Below are positions 55,593 to 64,000 of a stretch of 64,000 nucleotides of DNA, piece by piece. Position 1 is the stretch's first letter, and every line of letters starts with the position of its first letter. The translations under genes and the position numbers were made by a program. Origin of the DNA: Myxococcales bacterium (lineage in GTDB: Bacteria; Myxococcota_A; Polyangia; Polyangiales; JADJMO01); NCBI GenBank assembly GCA_016709545.1, contig JADJMO010000020.1, positions 1 through 64,000 on the forward strand, in the 5' to 3' direction. Below the pieces are notes generated by a model that did no database searches, was not told the DNA's origin, and saw only the letters and a program-made list of their open reading frames with translations.

Positions 55593-55886
55593 TCAGCTCC
55601 TGAGCGCTTCGTCGAGCTTGTCGTTGATCTTCGACTCGATCGTCCCCTTCATCAGCTTGAGGGCGAACGTGAGGCCGACCTCGACCTTGATGGTGGAGTC
55701 GGTCACCGCGACGGTGCCCTTGGCGCCCTTGGCGACGCCGCCCTTGGCCTCGAAGTGGATCGCGTCGGCCTTCCAGGACCACTCGATGCCGAGCTTGTCC
55801 TGGAGCTTGGTGGCCAGCGATTCGGCCTTCTGACGCGCGACGTCTTTGCCGAGGGCGTGATTGCGGGAGATGGAGATGTCAGCCAT
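55593..55886 (-). CDS. Polyhydroxyalkanoic acid system family protein
   Basis: The 97-aa protein (ATG 55886) begins ISISRNHALGKDVARQKAESLATKL and continues WSWKADAIHFEAKGGVAKGAKGTV, then VEVGLTFALKLMKGTIESKINDKLDEAL. This matches the small PHA_gran_rgn-type family (PF09650), found near PHA synthesis genes and elsewhere in proteobacteria. Biochemical role is not established. No phaC is in the window, so the link to PHA is family-level only. Confidence 0.82.
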   Translation of the reverse strand: MADISISRNHALGKDVARQKAESLATKLQDKLGIEWSWKADAIHFEAKGGVAKGAKGTVAVTDSTIKVEVGLTFALKLMKGTIESKINDKLDEALRS

Positions 55887-55925
55887 GCGTGGCCGGCGGA
55901 CGTAGCGGTCCTTTGCGCGAGCGTA

Positions 55926-55990
55926 AATGAGCGAACGGAGTGAGCCGCAGGCGAACGCAGCGAGCAGCGGCCGCCTCCACGGGCGGCCGC
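55926..55990 (-). repeat. Interspersed palindromic repeat, copy 2
   Basis: On the minus strand this reads GCGGCCGCCCGTGGAGGC and then CTGCGTTCGCC..CGGCTCACTCCG, matching copy 1 (28223-28283) with a few substitutions and the same order of parts. It lies in the leader between two minus-strand genes, so both copies are next to gene ends. Confidence 0.6.
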
Positions 55991-56010
55991 CAGGCGCAGC
56001 CAAAAACAAG

Positions 56011-56034
56011 AGAGGAGAGCTTCCGCCCTCCTCT
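56011..56034 (-). terminator. Rho-independent terminator for prkA
   Basis: On the minus strand, AGAGGAGGGC and GCTCTCCTCT form a 10-bp stem with one mismatch and a 4-base loop, followed by CTTGTTTTTG, a proper U-rich tail. It lies 30 bp after the prkA stop. Confidence 0.75.
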
Positions 56035-56063
56035 TCGTGACACAGCGCGGCGATACGGCGTGC

Positions 56064-58144
<2,081 letters not shown>

Positions 58145-58214
58145 GGGAAGGATACGGAGGAAACCCGGTGAGATCCACGTTGACGCTCGCTCCCGACCTT
58201 CCGACCTTGGGGGG

Positions 58215-58805
58215 GTGGCGAAGCTCTACTTCCGGCACGGCACCATGGGGTCGGCCAAGACCCTGAACTTGCTCGCGGTCGCGCACAACTATCGCGCGCA
58301 GGGCAAGCGCGTGCTCGTGCTCAAGCCCCGCCTCGACGACCGCTTCGGCGCGAAGAAGGTGGTGTCGCGCGCCGGGCTCGAGCAGGAGGCCGACCTCCTC
58401 GTCGACGCCGACACCGAGCTCGCGCCGAGCGTGTTCGAGGGCATCGACTGCGTCCTGGTGGACGAGGCCCAGTTCCTCTCGGAGTCGCTCGTCGAGCAGC
58501 TCCGCGCGGCCACGCTCACCCACGGCGTGCCGGTCATCTGTTACGGCCTGCGCACCGACTTCCGCACCCGGCTGTTCCCGGGGGCGCGCCGCCTCCTCGA
58601 GCTCGCCGACACCATCGAAGAGGTCAAGGTGACCTGCCAGTTCTGCAACCGGAAGGCGATCTTCAACATGCGGTTCGCCGCCGGCCAGCCCACCCTCGAC
58701 GGCGCGCAGGTGCAGCTGGGCGCGGAGGAGAGCTACCTGCCCGTGTGCTTCGCCTGCTGGGATTCGCGGCTCCCGGGCGGGCACCGCCAGGTGAGCGGGT
58801 CGTGA
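58215..58805 (+). CDS. tdk: Thymidine kinase
   Basis: The 196-aa enzyme phosphorylates thymidine to TMP in salvage. It starts at GTG 58215. P-loop GTMGSAKT (9-16), CVLVDEAQFL (Walker B-like with catalytic Glu), a lasso segment and zinc pairs CQFC and CFAC are all present. This is type II thymidine kinase. It is divergent from prkA by 70 bp, and its stop overlaps the next start as GTGA. Confidence 0.94.
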   Translation: MAKLYFRHGTMGSAKTLNLLAVAHNYRAQGKRVLVLKPRLDDRFGAKKVVSRAGLEQEADLLVDADTELAPSVFEGIDCVLVDEAQFLSESLVEQLRAATLTHGVPVICYGLRTDFRTRLFPGARRLLELADTIEEVKVTCQFCNRKAIFNMRFAAGQPTLDGAQVQLGAEESYLPVCFACWDSRLPGGHRQVSGS

Positions 58806-60087
58806 ACGCCACCAAGAAGACGCCGGCCACGTGGCTGTTCTTCGGGTCGCTCGCGATCTCGTTCCTGGTCGTCTGGCAGCTGCTCGTGCCGCTCAGCGTG
58901 GGCGCGGTGCTCGCCTACGTGAGCGAGCGGCCCATCGACGCGATGGCCCGGCGCTTCCACCGCGAGGGGCGCACCAACTTCCGGTGGCTGTTCGCCATCC
59001 TGTTCGTGACCGCGGCGTTCCTCGTGTTCATGGTGCCGCTCGCCGCCGCGCTCTACGTCGCCATCCGCGACCTCGCGCGCCTGCTCGCGACGAGCAACGC
59101 CGAGCAGTGGGGCAAGAAGCTGCACGACGCCGCGGTGGCGCTCACCGCCTGGGGCAAGACCCACGGCGTGGAGCTCGACGCGGCCGAGATCACCGCCAAG
59201 GGGCGCACGCTGCTCGGCGAGGCGGCCACCAAGGGCGGGCTCATGCTGGGCGCGGTGCTCTCGGCCACGCCGGACGCGCTCTTCAACGTCTCGGTCATCG
59301 TGCTCACCTGGCTGTTCCTCGCCGTCGAGGGGCCGGCGGCGCGCGAGCGCATCCTGCCCCGGCTGATCCCTGGGAGCGCAAGCGCGAGATCCTGCGCGAG
59401 ATCGCCGCCGAGGTGATCCAGAGCGTGCTCGTCGCCAACGTGCTCGTGAGCATGGTCCAGGCGGTGATCGCCAGCATCACCCTGCTCGCGCTCGGCGTGC
59501 CCCGCGCGTTCGTGTGGGGGGTCATCACGTTCTTCCTGTCGTTCGTGCCGGTCGTCGGCACGACGCCGGTCACCATCGGGGCCACCATCTGGCTGTTCCT
59601 GCACGGGCGCCCGACGGCGGCGGTCGTCATGGGCATCATCGCGATCGCCGTCACGGTGGTCGACAACATCATGCGACCGCTGTTCATGCGCTCGAGCGTC
59701 GAGCTGAATTTTCTGTGGATCCTCGTCGCCTTGATCGGCGGGGTCGGCATGTTCGGCCTGCCCGGGGTGATCCTCGGCCCGATGGCGTTCTCGCTGTTCG
59801 TCGCGTCGCTGCACGCGCTCGAGGCGATCGAGGCCGAGGAGGCGGCGATCGCGCGGGGAGAGGAGCCGCCGCGGCGCAGCCGGCTCTCGGTGCCGCCGGG
59901 GGCCCGCACCACGACGCCGGCGATCGGCTCGGCGCGGACGGGGACGCCGGGGATCGGGTCGCCGCGCAGCATGACGCCGCCGATCGGCTCGCGGCTCCCC
60001 ACGCCACCGCCCGTGAGCTCGCCGCGCAGCAGCCCGCCGGAGCCGCGGCTGCCGACGCCGCCGCCGCCTTCGCGGCCGAAGGAGTAG
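58802..60087 (+). CDS. AI-2E (PerM)-family transporter (frame disrupted)
   Basis: From GTG 58802 the protein has N-terminal membrane helices (WLFFGSLAISFLVVWQLL, RWLFAILFVTAAFLVFM) and a periplasmic helical stretch. Near 59372 one C appears lost from a run; the frame then resumes as WERKREILREIAAEVIQSVLVAN. Further helices follow (TFFLSFVPVVGTTPVTIGAT, FLWILVALIGGVGMFGLPG). The corrected length is about 428 aa with a Pro/Ser-rich tail. Family members export AI-2 or other small molecules, or act as Na+/H+ antiporters; substrate is not assignable here. Confidence 0.85.
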
Positions 60088-60129
60088 TCCAGAGGGTGAG
60101 AGCGTAGGCGGTCGAAGCGATCTCGGCCC

Positions 60130-62927
60130 CTACGGGCACTTGTCGGCCCAGGCGGCCACGTTCACGGTGATCGCGCCGGGGGCGCCGAAGCCGTGGCGGT
60201 TGGTCCGCTCGGCGCAGGTCGGGTCCTTCTCGACGGTGGGCCAGGCGCCGCGGGTGATCTTGTAGAAGAACCAGCCGGCGCGCGGGACCTCGAGCGTTCC
60301 CGTGGCGACGTCGCCGATGCGGGTGAGCGGGTGTGGGTCCAGGCGGTGGCGCGCTGCTCGCGACGTGGATGGCGGTCGTCGTCGGCGTGCCGGCGGGCAC
60401 GTTCACCGTGATGGGGATCTTCACCGTGCCGTTGGGCTGCGGGGCCTTGTCGTAGGCGAACTCCAGGGTGAACTCGCCGCGGTCGGACAGCTCGACGAGC
60501 ACCTCGCGATCGGGGTGGGTGAAGCTCACGGGCTTGCCATCGAGCTTCACGCCGGTGACCGTGCCGTCGGCTCCGCGGAGGCGCACGACGATCTTCTCGT
60601 GCTTCGGCGCGTAGGTGCCCGAGCGCTTCGCCGCGAAGCGCGCGCCGTCGGCGGTGGGCTCGAGGGTGAGCGTGGTCTTCGCCGAGCTCTTTTCGCCGTC
60701 GTCCTCGTAGAGGGTGAACGCGCTGGGCTTCGGGCCGGGGAACACGTCGAGGAACAGCGGCGCGTCCGGCGACTCGCCCATGTGTTGACGACGAACGGTG
60801 TGCGGCACGATCGCGCCCTCGCGCACGAACGTGGGGAGCGCGTCGAGCGGGAACGGCTCGGGATCGGTGCTCAGCGTCGCGGTGCCGGAGAAGCGCGCGC
60901 CGGACGACCACTCGAGCCAGGTCCCCGCGGGTAGGTACACCGCGCGGGTGCGATCGCTCTTGGCGAGAACGGGCGCGACGAGCAGGAACGGGCCGACCAT
61001 CGCCTCGTCGCTCGTGACCTGGGCCTTCGGGTCGTCCTGGAACTCGAACACCAGCGGTCGCAGCACGGGCGCGCCCGACTCGCTCGCCTCGTGGAAGAGC
61101 GAATACAGGTAAGGCATGCGCTCGTAGCGCGCGCCGATGAAGTCCCGCGTCGCGTCCTCGGCCTCTCCACCGAACGACCACGGCTCCTGACGCTTGGCGT
61201 CCTTCTCGGCGTGGGCGCGGAAGAACGGCGACACCGAGCCGAGCGCCATCCAGCGCGAGAACAGCTCCGAGGTCGACTCCTCGCGACCCGAGTACCCGCC
61301 GACGTCGCTGCCCGCGAAGGCCATCCCCGAGAGGCCGAGGTGCAGGAGCATGGGCAACGTGAGCTGCAGCGTCGACCAGGTGCTCGGCGCGTCGCCGGTC
61401 CACACGGCGGTGTACTTCTGCGAGCCGGCGAACGCGGCGCGCGACAGGAGGAACGGTCGCTCGAGCTTGGCGCGCATTCCCTCGTAGGTGGCCTTGGCCT
61501 CGTAGTAGGCATACGCGTTGTGCAGCTCGGCCATCGTGGTCTTGCGGCCGTCGCCGTCGCACGCGAGCGTGTTCGGCACGGTGCCGCCCACGAAGTTCGA
61601 CGGCTCGTTCATGTCGATCCACAGGCCCGAGAGGCCCTTGTCGGCCATGCCCAGAGAGAGGCCCGCCCACCAGTCGCGCGTCTTCTTCGCGCTGAAGTCG
61701 GGGAACACCGCCGCGCCCGGCCAGACTTCTCCTTTGAACGGGATGCCGCTCGCGTCGGAGAGGTAGAACCCGCCGTCGACCCCCGCCTTGTAGACGTCCC
61801 ACCCGTCGTCGACCTTGAGGCCCGGATCGACGATGGCGTGCGTGTGGAACCCGAGCGTGGCGAGCTTGCTCGTGAGGTCGAGCGGGTCGGCGAAGCGCGT
61901 CGGATCGAAGGTGAAGGTCCGGAACCCGCGCATGTGCTGGATGTCGAGGAACACGCCGTCGGCGGGGATCTTCTCGGCGCGGAGGCGCTTGGCCAGGTCG
62001 ACGATCTGCGACGCCGAGCAGAACGGCTTGTCGCTCGGCGCGCCGTCGCACGGCCCCTCCCAGCGCGACTGATGAAAGCCGAGGGTCCACGGCGCGGGCA
62101 TGGGCATGCGCCCGGTGAGCCGCCCGTAACGACGCACGACCTCGCGGATGGAGGGGCCGGGGATCAGGTACTGATCCATCGCGGTGCCCGTGACGCGCAG
62201 CTCACCGTCGGTGGTGCCGACGTCGAAGTGCATCCGGTGGGTGTCGTGGGTGAACACGCCGTAGGCGCGGGCGTCGCGCAGCGCGACGTAGAATGGGATC
62301 GATTGGTAGAGGTTCTTCGCGTCGGGCGGATATCCCTTGTTCGCGTCGACGTACGCGTCGGTGTTCCACAGATCGATGCTCGCCCCGCGCAGATCGAGGC
62401 GATGGGTCGTGTGCTGTCCGAGGCCGTAGACGCGCTCACCCGTGGCGAGCTTGCGGCTCACGCCGACGGCGCCGTCCTTCTCGAACCAGCCGTCGCGATC
62501 CTCGAGGAGCGTCCCGGTCGCGTCCTTCACGGTCAGCGCGCAGGTCTTCTCGGCGATGGAGACCTCGAAGGTCGAGGTGCACACGACGAGCGTCGAGCCG
62601 CGCCTTGCCCGCGACGACCGCCGGACCGACCGGTCGCTCGACCGGGACCAGCGGCTCGGGGCCCTTGCCGTACTTCAGGCGCACGATGCCCTCGTCGAGC
62701 ACGCTCACGCCGAGCGTCGTCTTCTCGCAGGCGACCGCGAGCCCGTGATCGTCGACCTTCGTGACGCCGGCCGGCAGGGTGGGCTCGTCGCCGCACCCCG
62801 GGAGAGAGGGCGCGTCGACGGGGACCTCGAGCGCGACGTCGGAGCTCGCGTCGACGCCGGCGTCGGGCGGCTCGCTGCTCTCGGAGCTGCACCCGAGCAG
62901 CACGACCCCGAGCCACGCGTACCTCAT
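60130..62927 (-). CDS. GH31 alpha-glucosidase-family lipoprotein with carbohydrate-binding tail (frame disrupted)
   Basis: From ATG 62927 the signal peptide MRYAWLGVVLLGCSSE has lipobox LLGC, followed by an Asp/Ser-rich linker. The GH31 core has GLGQHTTHRLDLRG, GVFLDIQHM, the catalytic nucleophile Asp in GLWIDMNEPSNF and the acid/base Asp in WTGDAPSTWSTL. A C-terminal beta-domain ends YKITRGAWPTVEK, typical of starch-binding-type modules. At least three one-base losses (near 62600, and two near 60345) break the frame; the last 65 residues read cleanly to a stop at 60130. It degrades alpha-glucosides at the cell surface. Confidence 0.88.
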
Positions 62928-63569
<642 letters not shown>

Positions 63570-64000
63570 TCACCGCAAGAGGCCGCGCGACCTCGCGGCC
63601 TCGACGAAGCGGTCCTTCGCGAGCTGGAAGCGCTTGCGCAGCCGCGCGCTCTCGCGGTCGAGGTCCTCGTCGGTCGCGCGCTCGTCGAGGAACACGCGCG
63701 CGAGATCGCGCCACGCGAGCCCCTCCTCGAGCCGCAGGATCAGCAAGGTGCGTTCTTCCTCGGTGAAGGACGCGCGCAGCTCGTCGCGCGCGCGGTCGAT
63801 GTTGCTGGTGGTCTCGGTGCGAAGACGTTCGGCGAGCTCGCCGGCCTGCGAGAGCGGCACGTCGCCGGCGCGACGCCTCTCGACCCGCGCCTGATCGGTG
63901 GCGGCGTGTCGCGCGAGGAGGAAACACCACGACCGGAGCGAGCACTGCCACTCGAACCTCGGCAGCGTGCTCCAGAGACGCTCGGCGAACATCGAGAACG
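63570..64000 (-). CDS. RNA polymerase sigma factor, C-terminal part (runs off the window)
   Basis: The frame is open to base 64000, so the N-terminus is missing. The visible part reads FSMFAERLWSTLPRFEW and CSLRSWCFLLARHAATDQ, the end of region 2 of an ECF-type sigma factor. A long variable linker (about 25 residues) leads to region 4 (EERTLLILRLEEGLAWRDLARVF, then RLRKRFQLAKDRF), which should bind the -35 element. The Trp/Arg spacing is typical of Polyangia ECF subgroups. No anti-sigma gene is visible on the near side. Confidence 0.82.
   Translation of the reverse strand, partial: FSMFAERLWSTLPRFEWQCSLRSWCFLLARHAATDQARVERRRAGDVPLSQAGELAERLRTETTSNIDRARDELRASFTEEERTLLILRLEEGLAWRDLARVFLDERATDEDLDRESARLRKRFQLAKDRFVEAARSRGLLR

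Overview
This window is about 70% GC, densely coding, and looks like chromosome of a Myxococcota (Polyangia-like) bacterium. The pointers are several Hanks-type Ser/Thr kinases fused to zinc ribbons, AAA or propeller domains; many lipoproteins with Asp/Ala/Gly-rich linkers after the lipobox; proline-rich zinc-ribbon proteins; MoxR ATPases; and a multihaem cytochrome locus. The lineage is inferred from gene style, not from a marker gene. I found no rRNA, tRNA, CRISPR array, insertion sequence or prophage.

Layout. 1-6.5 kb: partial hypothetical, aminotransferase/hisIE pair, small exported proteins, maf, CPBP protease, HD hydrolase, membrane-anchored beta-carbonic-anhydrase-like protein. 6.5-11.9 kb: kinase-AAA protein, MoxR ATPase, envelope protein, tsaE. 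11.9-17.0 kb: envelope redox locus (lipoprotein, outer-membrane barrel, 13-haem cytochrome, 84-aa protein, Ig-like lipoprotein with a CX4CH motif). 17.0-21.3 kb: chaperone island (J-domain/TPR protein with HTD instead of HPD, divergent Hsp70, DW-motif/TPR protein), closed by two strong hairpins. 21.4-29.4 kb: zinc-ribbon/Pro-Gly protein with MoxR, unknown genes, radical SAM/SPASM enzyme, Uma2 nuclease, lipoprotein. 29.6-37.3 kb: membrane kinase, pseudouridine synthase, nucleotidyltransferase-aminotransferase fusion, second nucleotidyltransferase, Mrp. 37.2-42.5 kb: two GH13 lipoproteins and a cysteine desulfurase. 42.7-48.9 kb: pyrF-rlmB-pfk-glycosyltransferase operon, coiled-coil membrane protein, biotinyl carrier, lipA. 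49-55.6 kb: pseudokinase plus dihaem cytochrome-rhodanese fusion, acyl-CoA ligase, degenerate histidine kinase and receiver. 55.6-64 kb: PHA-system protein, PrkA, tdk, AI-2E-type transporter, GH31 lipoprotein, a poly-G tract, and a partial sigma factor.

Functional threads: alpha-glucan use at the cell surface (two GH13, one GH31 with a carbohydrate-binding tail) alongside glycolysis (PFK); surface or periplasmic electron transfer (barrel, 13-haem cytochrome, dihaem-rhodanese lipoprotein); and heavy kinase/chaperone signalling.

Caveat: nine genes are broken by small indels, nearly all in G/C runs and mostly one-base losses. Together with a 41-base G run near 63.35 kb this looks like unpolished long-read consensus. 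I report these genes over their whole inferred span and mark where the frame changes.
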